DNA of 64,000 nucleotides from Prinsepia uniflora (lineage: Eukaryota > Streptophyta > Magnoliopsida > Rosales > Rosaceae): positions 36,752,716-36,816,715 of the forward strand of contig CM064874.1 in NCBI GenBank assembly GCA_032719365.1. The letters run 5' to 3'. How positions within the stretch are numbered: position 1 is the first letter of the stretch; every line of letters begins with the position of its first letter. Made by a program: the position numbers and the translations under genes. This document shows, in pieces, positions 24,501-35,464 of the stretch. Under the pieces are notes generated by a model. That model had not been told where the DNA came from, did no database searches, and saw only the letters and a list, made by a program, of their open reading frames with translations.

Positions 24501-25993
24501 GGAGATGGGACGAACAGGGAGCATTGTTGGCTAGCTTTCACGTGGCGACCGGTGTTGGTCGACAGGATCATCGAGGCTCAACTACAGGACCAGATATTCA
24601 GTGACTACATAAACGAGGGTTGAGACCGGAAAGAGGCAGGATTTCTCCATCCAGGCCGATGGAGCATTAGTGAAACTGGGATGATTGGGTGTACCTGCGG
24701 TACCAGAGTTGAGGAGAGAGATTTTAGACGAGGCACACAGTTTGTCCTATGCTATGGCACCCAGGGGGGACGAAGATGTATCGTACTCTCCGGGACCACT
24801 ATTGGTGGCCAGGGATGAAAAGAGAGATAGCTGAATTCGTCAGCAAGTGTTTGATCTGTCAGCAAGTTAAGGCGGAACGACAGCGTCCATATGGGGCTAT
24901 GCAGCCACTCCCGATTCCGGAATGGAAATGGGATCATATTACGATGGATTTTGTTTTCAAGCTACCGAGGACACAGAGTCGATTTGACGGGATTTGGGTC
25001 ATCGTGGACCGGGTTGACCAAATTAGCACATTTTCTGCCTGTACGTGAGACGTACAAGCCTAATCGTTTGGGCCCAACTGTTCATCAATGAGATCATTCG
25101 ACTACACGGTACCCCGGAGTCGAACGTGTCGGATCGAGACCCGCGCTTCACTTCCAGGTTTTGGAGGAGCCTACAGACCTGCTTTGGGTACGAACTTGCA
25201 CTTCAGTACAGGCATTTCCATCCACAGACCGACGGACAGTCTGAGCAAATGATACAGACTCTAGAGGACATGATGAGGGCATATGTGTTACAATTCCAGG
25301 ATTCGTGGGCTGATCGATTACCACTGATGGAGTTTGCCTACAATAACAGCTACCATGAAAGTATAGGGATGGCTCCCTATGAGGCACTGTATGGTCGACA
25401 GTGCGGAACACCTGTACGAATGGATGAGGATCGGGGAAAGAACCGCAGTGGGGCCGGATTTGATGGATTTGACCCAGGAGACAGTTCGGGTTATCCGGGA
25501 GAGATTGAAGGTTGGCCCCAAGATCGCCAAAAGAGTTATGCTGATCGACGGATCCGAGATCTGGAATTTGAGGTAGGCGACTTTGTGTTCTTGAAGTTAT
25601 CACCATGGAAAGGAATCATCCAATTCGGACGACGTGGGAGGTTGAGCCCCCGTTATATCGGACCATATGAGATCGTTTGAGAGGATTGGTCCAGTGGCTT
25701 TCCATTTAGCACTACCTTCGGAACTTTCCCGAGTACATGATGTATTCCACGTTTCTATGCTACGGAAGTATCTTCGGGATGACTCTCATGCACTGCTGGA
25801 ACAACTGTTGGAGCTGATGACAGATTTGAGCTTTGAGGAGCGAACCATACAGATTCTGGATTCGGAAGGAAAAGGTCTTAAGGAACAAGACAATTCTATT
25901 GGTTAAGGTGTTATGGCGGAACCACGATGTGGAAGAAGCAACATGGGGAACCGAGGATTTGATGAGAGGACAGTACCCACATTTATTTGAGTA
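21574..25993 (+). pseudogene. Element B gag-pol, broken
   Basis: Order is gag, zinc knuckle, protease, reverse transcriptase, RNase H, integrase, chromodomain-like tail. Gag starts at MPPRSDP (21,574). The zinc knuckle CFACGEPGHYASDC is at 22,392-22,433, protease DSGATHSFIS near 22,662, the RT motif FIDDILVYS near 23,668-23,694, RNase H YSDASLQGLG near 24,109, and integrase motifs between 24,749 and 25,400. The frame of 21,574 stays constant to 23,787 but has five stops (21,838, 22,159, 22,597, 23,455, 23,785). Beyond that, frameshifts near 23,790-23,840, 24,300, 24,600, 25,045 and 25,670 break the rest. It cannot make a full polyprotein. Confidence 0.88.
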
Positions 25994-26012
25994 AATTTCG
26001 AGGACGAAATTT
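25993..26012 (+). repeat. Stem-loop just before the B polypurine tract
   Basis: AAATTTCG, loop AGGA, CGAAATTT: eight paired bases. The same structure stands at the same place in elements C and D. Confidence 0.75.
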
Positions 26013-26015
26013 CTA

Positions 26016-26029
26016 TAAGATGGGTAGGA
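26016..26029 (+). other. Element B polypurine tract
   Basis: AAGATGGGTAGGA lies directly before the 3' LTR. It is the usual start point of plus-strand DNA synthesis in LTR elements; here it is interrupted by T residues and somewhat decayed. Confidence 0.65.
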
Positions 26030-28858
26030 TGTTAACGACCCGAACCGGATTTATTAATATTTTAATGTAAAATGACTATTTTGCCCCTAAGGGGGGAAAA
26101 CTTTGACTTTTGACCCAGGAAATAATTTGGACTTTGACCCATGACTATGACGTAGATCGCGGACGTCACGAATCCGTAGACAGGTGGCACGCTGAAATCG
26201 GAGTTCGTATGAAGAAATTATGGTCACGGAAGCGTTTTAGCGGATTTACGAACCGAGAACAACTGAATAAAATATTAATTAATTATTGGAATCCGTGCCA
26301 AACTCAGATTTAAATCAAACCAGCGGATGAGTGACAAGTGTCACTCATCCAAGTAAACACTATTCCCATAAAGTTGGGTCTACTCCTATAGGTCCAATAT
26401 TTAATACTTTATTTCCTCTCAATCAACCCTAGCCATTGATCTCTCTGCCCAAACTAATCCTAACCCACCATTTTCTTCTGTTGTTTCTCTATCCTTGCAC
26501 GATCATCTCTCTGGAAAACACAAAACACACACACACACATTTTCCACTAACTCGTGCACCCCAGTTCTTCCCTTCGACTTCTCTCTACCACCAACACCTA
26601 ACCCACCAACCACCCACCAGGTGACCACCCACATCATCCCACCGATCATCCCTCGTGGCAGGAACGCCGCACACCGTCACCTCCAGCAGCCACACCCTCA
26701 CCCCTGCACATACCCGAACAATGATCCCAGACCCGAGAACACAGAGGAATCGGATCCAGGAAGAAAAACTCCACCCACAACACCACAGACCAGCCCCCCA
26801 CCACCGACCCCCAGGGGGGGGGGGGGTGCCACGCAGCCACAACCCTTCCCCCCGCCTGCACAGACCCGAAGCATCCCAGACCCGAACACAAGAGGAATCG
26901 GAACAAGGAAGAAAAAACTCCACCTCCTCACCATCTCGACTTGAACGAGAGGCTCCACTTGATACTTTGAGGACCCTAGGAGCACTACTGAACAGACGGC
27001 GAAGTCCACGGCGGCGACACGGCGGAGGTAAGGCCCAAAACCGGAGAGACCCGTTTGTGTTCCCTGTTTCGAACCAACCCATTTTAACGTTTAGGAATCG
27101 ATTCTTTGGTTATGGACATGCTCTAGGGTAGAGAAGAACTGATAGGGACCGATTTGGACGGCTGAGACGGAGTGGATAGTCGGAGAAGACGACCGGACTT
27201 TAGCCATAATCTTCATCGAAGCCTAGGTGAGTTTCTACCGGTTTTCGTCTAGTTTTAAGGTTATAGAACCATAGAACAGACCTAGGCGACTCTATAGGAT
27301 TGAACCCCGTCGAAAATGGTGGCCGGAAACGAACTGTGGAATCGGGTCAAGCCGGGGGTCAACGGCGACCCGGGTTCCAGTAAACAGGTTGACCCGATAC
27401 TGTAGTAGCGATGATGTCATCATGCTGACGTCACCTTTGACGTCAAGATGACGTCACCTCTGACGTCATGATGACGTCATCTTGTTAAAAATTGTCAGAT
27501 CAGGGGCCAACCAGAGTGTGCCACGTGTCACCTGACGAGTGTCAGTGATGACGTCATGCTGACGTCAGCAGTACTGTAGCAGCGTTGACCCACGCGTTGA
27601 CCAGGCGCGTGGGGGCACGTGTGAACAGTATTTTTGGTGGGATCGATACCATTTTCAAGGTTTCGACGACATGGATCCAATGGTGGTGGTTTCGTGTCGA
27701 TCGGAGATCGTTAAGATAGTTAAAATGGGGTTTGAAGCCTCGAGAATAGTGCCCGAGTTGCGTATTCGAGGCGGATCTGTTCTAGGGTCTTGGTATTGGA
27801 GTTATAGGGTCCTTTAGTGACTCTCAGATATGTTAATACAGGTTTTAGCGGACGTTGAGCAGCGATGACCGAGCGTGAGTGGCTGTTTGATTTATAAAAG
27901 GCTTGCATGCATAAACTGTTTTACTATTTCCACTTATGATTTCGATGAGTCTTATATGAACTGTTTATATCTTCTATTAAAATGTTTTGGGCATGAGACC
28001 CGTCTGGATTATATGTGGATTTTGTTCTGGGATGTCCCGGGGGGGGGGGGGGGGGGACATAGGGTAAACTATACTGTTATTGTACTGTACTTTCCTACCT
28101 GTCTATCTTGTCTCCTCCAGGGAGGGTCGTTGGCCCGGGTGGACCCTGGAGTAGTCACGGGGCCCTGACTGAGTGGAGTTGACCCCTGTTGGGTTGCTTT
28201 CTCTCAAGAAGGCATGTTCATATACCTCGAGCAGTGACCGGGATACCGGGCACTAATGTACTTAGGGAGTCTTGGGTGTGAGACCCTGAGTGGCAACGCA
28301 TAGCCTTAGAACCATAACATCATTTGAGTTGGGTTTTACAGTGCACTGATATGTTAGTTTCTCCTTTCGATTATTATTATGTTGATTCTGTGTTTACGAT
28401 TTCATTATAATATTATGTTTTCACTACATGCAAGATTTGGAAAACGGAGGGGTAAAACCTTATGATTTACTTTATTATGAAATTGATTTATAAACTATTA
28501 TTTTTGGCCCACTCACTCTTTACTTGTTTTACTGGCCCCTCCATACCGTGACACGGAAATAGAGGAGGACCCGGAGGAGGAGGAGGAAGAGGCTTAGTTT
28601 GTTAGCTGTGCACCTGTACACCCCCTTGTGGGTAGGTTGAGCACCAGAATAATGTACTCTGACTATTGTGCTCACGTTTTGTTATTTTACTATCCCTTGT
28701 CTGACAGCTATCGCTCTGAACAATGTTGTTGCATGTTATTTATCTATTTGAATATTTAGTTTTAATTAAGGGTAATTTTGGTATGTTTGGAGTCGTTGTC
28801 AGACGGGAGCGGGGCACGTCCCCGGGTGGTCCCAGTGGGATTGGGACGGGTCCTGTCA
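26030..28858 (+). mobile_element. Element B 3' LTR
   Basis: 2,829 bases, ending GGGACGGGTCCTGTCA. It has the perfect 26-base dyad at 26,325-26,350, a larger CCA-rich leader (26,585-26,900), an expanded TGACGTCA cluster (about 27,415-27,570), GTGAGT at 27,875 and a G18 run. The acceptor-like CCAG of the 5' copy reads CCAT here (near 28,543). Confidence 0.9.
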
Positions 28859-30814
28859 TCGACGTCTAGAGGAGACTAACCAACTCACCGAGTATGGTAT
28901 GTATGGAACTGTAACCAAATCCGGTGAAAAGAATCATATTAAAATCATTTATGTCTCATATCGGTTTAATTACTTTTCAATTGGGCCTATGCCCGAGAAA
29001 TAATTCTCACAAATCCATTCCATAAAATCCTCACGAAAATTGTTCCAGAACTTGTTTATAAATCTTGATTTATCGTTATTCAAATCCAGTTGAAATTTAT
29101 TATTTCCTTTCAATATCCCGTTGACTCTAAATATAAGTCAAATCATCATTCCATCAGGTCTCAAGCCCAAAACCTTGTTTTCCACAAAAATTCGTAAAAC
29201 GTTTCATAAACCGATGATCACAATCCACATCATAATCAAATAATCATATCAAAAAATTTCAACTCAATTTAAGTAATAAATCATTCAAAACAATTTTGCA
29301 TGCATTTAGTTCTAAAACAAACAGTCAAGTCACACTCGGTCCACGCTGCGTGCAGCATTATATCTACCACCGAGCTAGTCCAAAGTCTCCGGGCCTGTCC
29401 AAATCATGTCTAAGAGTCACTACTATGCTATACAAGTTCATACACTAAACCCTCACAAAGCCCGATACCAAGAATGTGTCCCCGACACGTTTCCTGAGGC
29501 AAAAAACCTCTAAATGACCAACCAAACTGTCTTTGATCGACTCGAAACTACCACCATTGGATTCAGAATGTCGAAATCTTTTAAACAAGATCAGTTTGGC
29601 CTCAAAATTTGTGCCCACATGCTCCCACGCGCCGGTCAAACTTTCGATCAACGTTGGTTAACGGTCAACGCTGACGTCATTATGACGTTAGTCTGATAGG
29701 TCTGACAGCTTTCAAGTCTAACACCTACCACGTGTCACTCTCTGATTGGTCCATATGTCTCCTGACATCCTGACACGTGGCACCACCCGATTGGTCCACA
29801 TGGTGACACATCAGATGTTGACTGTGTCTCACAATTTACCACGTGGCACCACCTGATTGGCCATGTGGATTAACAGCTTCTGATAGATGATGACGTTGAC
29901 TACCATGTCATCATCGTCAACCTTGAGCCAGGTTGACACGTTTCTCTATAGCGGATCAAACGACCCGCGAACCTGACCCTACTCGATCTCACTCATTTCT
30001 CACCCATTTTCGACCATTTTTGTTCCTACATGACCGTAATGATCCCATGAAGGGATCTATGGACTCAAAATTGGCTTAGAAGGTCTGGAAATTACATGTG
30101 GAGCTTGATAGATTTCTGGAAAACTTCCAGCTTGATTTCTGGGCAGTTCCAGCCACCTCTGTCCATGAAAATGGTCCCTATAAGTTTGTATGGTCCCTGG
30201 GAACCATCTTTGATCATCAAAACAACCCAAGAAACCCTATATCTAAAACTTTAATTTTGGACCCAAATCGGCTTACCTTCGGATTTCCGGCCACTTTACA
30301 CAGTTGTCCAAGTCGTTGGTCCCTTCTTCTTCATATGGTCTCACTTTGTCACTCTCTCTTTCCACACGAACAACAATGGATGAAGGAATGGAGAGGTTTG
30401 GGTGGTTTGTTTGTGTGTTTCAGGTGAGAATGAAGAATCAAAGAAGAAATGAAGATGCTACAATGAACCCATAATTTGGGGGCTTGGGCCAATTAGATGA
30501 GTGACACTTGTTACTCATCAATTGGTCCAACTCTGATATTTTAACCAATCCAAAAATGGCAACTGTACAATTTCTCGAAAAATATGAATAGTACCAGTTT
30601 CCTTCCGTGACCCATAACTACCCCGTCGAACGTTCAATTTCAACATACCGCCTCTCTACGGACTCGTGATATCTCGATCTACATAAAGGGTCTCGATCAA
30701 GATCCAAATAGTATCCTGGGTCAAAAGTCAACCTTTTTCCTTGACTAGGGACAAAATGGTCATTTCACATTAATTTTCTAATTTTACAATTTATTAAAAT
30801 TTTGGGTTGTTACA
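28859..30814 (-). mobile_element. Element A 3' LTR, inner piece
   Basis: Resumes after B with TCGACGTCTAGAGGAGAC, matching 61,141 onward in the A 5' LTR, and runs through the ACGTCA/CCACGTGG-rich part (29,660-29,930) to the LTR terminus TGTTACA at 30,808-30,814. The dyad remnant (one mismatch) is at 30,496-30,519. The plus-strand open frame at 30,098-30,427 has no known domain. Confidence 0.85.
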
Positions 30815-30828
30815 ATCTACCCACTTTA
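30815..30828 (-). other. Element A polypurine tract
   Basis: On the minus strand, TAAAGTGGGTAGAT lies directly before the A 3' LTR. It is interrupted by T residues and decayed. Confidence 0.55.
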
Positions 30829-31867
30829 CAAAACTTTTTTCTCTGAAATTCACTCAAATAAATGTGGGTACTGTTCTCGTATCTAGGCTTTGGGCTCCCA
30901 AGTGGCTTCCTCCACGTTATGGTTTCTCCACAAAACTTTTACCAAGGGAATAGTCTTGTTCCGCAAGACCTTCTGTTTCCAATCTAGTATCTGTACTGGT
31001 TGCTCACACGAAACTCAAATCTGTCATGAGTTCCAATGGTTGTTCTTCCAGAATATGTGATTCCTCACGTATATATTTACGAAGCATAGAAACATGGAAT
31101 ACATTGTGCACTTTCGCAAGCTATGGGCTAAGGCCAATCTATATACAACGGCTTCAATCCTCTCCGAAATCTCATATGTCCCAATGTATTGTGGACACAG
31201 CTTCCTACGTCTGCTAAATCAGACAATGTTGGATAACTTCAAGAAAACCCAGTATCTCACTACAAATTCTAAGGCTCTAATCTGACGATCAGCATAACTT
31301 TTTTGGCGATCTTACAATGCCTTTAGCGTTTCCTTGATGATCTTGACCTTCTCATGGGTCATATCCATGAGATCTGGTGTCAATACAGCCCTCTTACCTA
31401 CCTCGGTCCAACAGATCGGCGTCCTGCAATGTTGCCCATATAGTGCCTCAAACGGTACCATCTTGATACCCGCCTAATAAGTGTTGTTGTAGGAAAACTC
31501 CATCAATGCTAAGAATGTCTTCCAAGTATCCTGGAACTGTAGCACGCAGGCTCTCATCATATCCTCCAAAGTCTGAATGGTCTTCTCAAATTATCCATCT
31601 ATCTGAGGATGAAAAGCAGTGCTAAAATGCAACCTCGTACCAAGGGCTCTCTACAACCTCTACCAAAATTTTGATGTAAACTGTGGATCCCGATCTGACA
31701 CAATCGATTCTAGAGTCCCATGTAGCCTAATAACCTCATCAACAAACAATTGAGCTAACCGATTCGGCTTGAAAGTTTCACGCATTGGCAAGAAATGTGT
31801 CGACCTCATAAGTTTGTCCACTATCACCCAGACCCCATCAAAACCGCTCTGTGTCCTAGGCAGCTTG
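30829..31867 (-). pseudogene. Element A pol, 3' part (integrase core to chromodomain-like tail)
   Basis: Minus-strand sequence parallels 52,214-53,250 of intact element D: the chromodomain-like end (complement of CTCGTATCTAGGC...GGGCTCCCA), the GPY/F region, and the integrase core with its HPQTDGQ-type region near 31,600. Many stops and substitutions; no open frame survives. Cut at 31,867 by solo LTR F. Confidence 0.8.
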
Positions 31868-34145
31868 TGTAACGATCCGTCCCGAATTATTGGGATTAAT
31901 TAATACTAATGACGGATTAGCGGACGTTCAGGGTGAAATGACAATTTTTCCCCTAGAATAGGCAAAACGTTGACTTTTCATTCAGGCGGTCAAATGGAAT
32001 TTAGCCAATGACTGTGACATAGTTCGCGACGTCACGAGCTCATAGACAGGTGGTACTTCGATTCCGACATTCGATGAAGAAGTTATGACATTCGGAAGTT
32101 CGGGGGTGCTTTGGTAATTTGGTTGAAAACGGGCCAACGGTTGACTTTTGACCTGGGAGGTCAGATGGCTGAGGACCGAGGACCGTTACGTAGATCAGGA
32201 CGATACGAATCCGTAGACAGACACGTCGAATTCGGACGTTCGAACGGAGAAATTACGATTCATGGAAGTTCGAACGTACTATTGTACGTTTTACGAGACG
32301 AGGGACTTTTGGAAGCAAATGGGGCCTAGATAATTCTGGACAGGCCCAATGGATGAGTGACAAGTGTCACCCATCCATTGCCCATCCAAACCAATTCATG
32401 CATATCCTTCCCCTTTCCTTCATCGATCATTTTTCCCCATTTCCAAACCAAACCCGATCACCCTTCCACCCCAATCCAAACCCTTAACCCCTATGACCAT
32501 GATTGAGACCCAGGAGGATGAAGTGAGGACTGGAGGATGTGGTGGCCAGCCAGGAGCAGCGCCGCCGTGGACGGCAGAGGCCAACCCGTGCAAAGGTATC
32601 GGTTTTAACCGATTTTTCTCCATTTTTTATTTCAATCATTATGGGCCATTTTGGGTGATTGTAATGAGTTAAATAGGTTGCTAGGAAGATGTTAGAAAGG
32701 TTTTGGTGATGGTTGGAGGTTGAGGAAGCCCTGAGGAAGTTTTGGAAATATTGAACCGTGAGGGGCATTCGGGTTCATGGGTTTTAAGAGGTTTTTAGGT
32801 GGTTTTAATTAGAAGTTTAGGTTCCTAAGATCGAATTAGGAAGATTAGAGTTGATTAGGAAGAGAAAGGGAGAAGATTGGACCATGTAGGAGGATGGACC
32901 AGTCACACCGGTCTAGTTAGACCGGAATTGCAGAGAAAATTGGACCGGTCGGTTGGATGTTGAAGACGCATTGTAGCTAGGCGCGTGGCTCCCATGCGCA
33001 GCCACTTCAGGCGGCGCGTGGCTCCCATGTGCAGCCACTTCAGGCGGCGAGTGGCGGTACATGGAGGAGAATTTGGGGGAAACTTCCAACATGTGAAATC
33101 ATCTATTCGATGTAACGAACATTTATGGATTGGTTTCGAGTCGATCGGACATCGTCTCGATATAGTTCAGGCTGTCCGAAGATTTCGGTGCACGTTTAAA
33201 AATAGTTAAACATCTCGGAAAATTAGGGGGCTTTAGTGAGGGGTTAATTAGGTAGTTAGTAACCCTCTAAAGTGTTTTGGATAGGTTTGCGAACCCCGAA
33301 GACGACGATTGACCTAGGAAGGCGTACGACGTGCGTATCGAGGCGACATCGCGGACGGTCTGTGAGTGGACTTTCTTTCTAAAATCGATGCATGCATAAA
33401 TGTTTTATATATGTTTTGTGATGCCTTGAGTTCATTTTGGTGTGTGTTTATGTATTGGCACGTATTTCGAGGTTTTCGGGCTTTATACGTGCTTATACGC
33501 GCTTATGCTTTCGGTTTTATTAAAATGATTTTGAAAAGGTAAAACCGGGCATGAGACCCATTTGGATTTGATTTTGACTCGGGCATGAGACCCTATTAAT
33601 GACCTACGGGTCTGAGTCGTGGTCGCGATGGGTGCTGTGTGCACGGCGACGGACGACGTGACGCTCTCCTCCAAATTGGGATATGTTCCTTCCAGAGAGG
33701 TTACGATGTACGTCCCATTGTTGAGTAGCCACTGAAGGCTCGACTTCGGAGTGTTGACGGTTTAGAGGATCGATCGGCGACATGTTCACCATGGTCTCGA
33801 GATGGTCGCGGCAGTGATGTGTTCACGGCGACATATCAGGATTGAGAGTGGTCCTGGATTGCATGCATATTTTTTTAATGAAGGGCATAAAGGTCTTGTT
33901 TATGAAATGTTGTTATAAATAATTGTTTTGTCCACTCATAGCTTTTGTGTTTTGAATGCCCTTCAGGTTGATTGCGGATGCGGCTGTAGCAGAGACGAGA
34001 CATCACATTCCTCTTTCGAATCCTGGCACCCTCTGATAGCCCCGGTTGGGCAAAGGACAGAAATATCCCTGAACTGATACTTCGTGTCAGACGGGAGTAG
34101 GCACGTTCCACGCTAATCCCGAGGGATTTCGGATGTGTCCTGTCA
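31868..34145 (+). mobile_element. Solo LTR F
   Basis: From TGTAACGATCCGTCCC to GGATGTGTCCTGTCA, 2,278 bases, flanked by GCTTG (31,863-31,867) and ACTTG (34,146-34,150), a duplication with one change. It splits the integrase core of element A. It carries the 171-base duplicated module (GTTGAC at 31,969 and 32,140), the dyad at 32,351-32,376, CTGTGAGTGGAC at 33,360-33,371 paired with GTCCACTCATAG at 33,930-33,941, and an acceptor-like CTTCAG ending at 33,965. Confidence 0.88.
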
Positions 34146-35464
34146 ACTTGAACACGAAATCCATAGTGATTTGATCCCATTTCCACTCAGGGATCGGAAG
34201 TGCCTACATCGCTTTATAAGGTCTCTGTCTCTCAGCTTTTACCTATTGACAAGTTAGACATCTGCCAACATATTCTGCTATCTCTATCTTCATGCCAACC
34301 CACCAATAATACTCTCTAAGTGAACTATACATCGTTGTTCCTCCTTGATGGATCGCATATGCTAAACTGTGGGCTTCCTCTAGTATCTCAGTCCTCAACG
34401 CTACATCATCTAGCACACATATTCGACCCTGTTTCCGTAATGCACTGTCAACCCTGACGGTAAAATCCTGTCAGTCACCTACGTTAACTTCCATCCTCAC
34501 AATGCACAAGGTAGGATCTTGAAGTTGAGCCTCAATAATCCAGTCAATCAGAAAGAGTCTCACATGGAAGCTAGCCAACAAAGCTCCCTCACCATCCAAT
34601 CCAAGAATAACTCCAGCCCTTCGAAGTTCCACCAACAGAGGCAAGTACACCATCCTCAAATGACCTACTGAACTTGCAGACTTTCTACTCAAAGCGTCTG
34701 CCACTACATTTTCCTTTCCCAGATGATACTCGATGGTGCAATCATAATCCATGATCAACTTCAACCACCGTCTTTGTCTTAGATGTAGTTCCTTCTAGGT
34801 GAACAGATGCTTTAGGCTCTTATGGTCCATGAAAATCCTGCACGTCTCTCTGTACAGATAGTGTCTCCAAATCTTCAGAACATGCACAACTGCCACCAAC
34901 TCTAGATCATGGGTGAAATAGTTTAACTCATATGGCTTCAACTGTTGAGAGGCATAGGCGATGACTCTCCCATGGTGCATCAATACGCATCCCAATCCCT
35001 ATACCGAAGCATCACTTTATACCTCAAACTCCCCACTGTCATCTGTAAGAGCTAATACCGGTGTAGAATTCAATTGTCTCTTCAATTCCTGGAAACTCCG
35101 TTCATAGTGTTCGTTCCAAATGAACTTAACCTCATTCCTTGTCAAACGGGTTAACGGGGCTGCTATGGTAGAGAAACCCTCTATGTAGCATCTGTAGTAT
35201 CCAGCCAACCCTACAAAACTACATACCTCAGTAATAGTTTTCAGTTGCTCCCAATTAGTCACGGCATCTGTCTTCTGAGGGGTCCATACTAATCCCCTCA
35301 GCCGATATCACATGGCCTACGAAGCCTATATTGTTCAGCCATAATTCACACTTGCTCAACTTAGCATACAACTGATTCCTTCTCAGTCTGTTCAGCACCA
35401 ATCTCAAATGTTTCTCGTGCGCTCTAACACTCTTTGAGTATACCAAGATATCATCGATAAATAT
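34146..35464 (-). pseudogene. Element A pol, middle part (RT C-half, RNase H, integrase N-half)
   Basis: Minus-strand fragments retain recognisable pieces: FIDDILVYSKS (from about 35,462 down), the RNase H catalytic region around 34,990-35,030, TYFTHDLELVAVVHVLK-like sequence at about 34,880-34,920, and the zinc-binding HHCC region of integrase near 34,200-34,340. Frames are broken by stops. Bounded by solo LTR F on one side and solo LTR G on the other. Confidence 0.85.

Larger units (their letters stand above)
18869..28858 (+). mobile_element. Element B: decayed full-length Ty3/Gypsy (Tekay/Del-like) retrotransposon
   Basis: Structure: 5' LTR (18,869-21,462), iMet primer site, gag-pol with stops, polypurine tract, 3' LTR (26,030-28,858). 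Flanks are TCGAA (left) and TCGAC (right), a 5-base duplication with one later change; the uninterrupted sequence in the A 5' LTR reads CCTCGACGTC. The LTRs differ by several indels, including a 35-base tandem duplication in the 5' copy, extra TGACGTCA-rich sequence in the 3' copy and different G-run lengths, so the insertion is not recent. Confidence 0.92.

Noticed and set aside
26495..27131. Overlapping 149-165 codon frames in the B 3' LTR
   Set aside because: They arise from CCA/CT-rich leader sequence, differ between the two LTR copies by frameshifting indels and have no domain.
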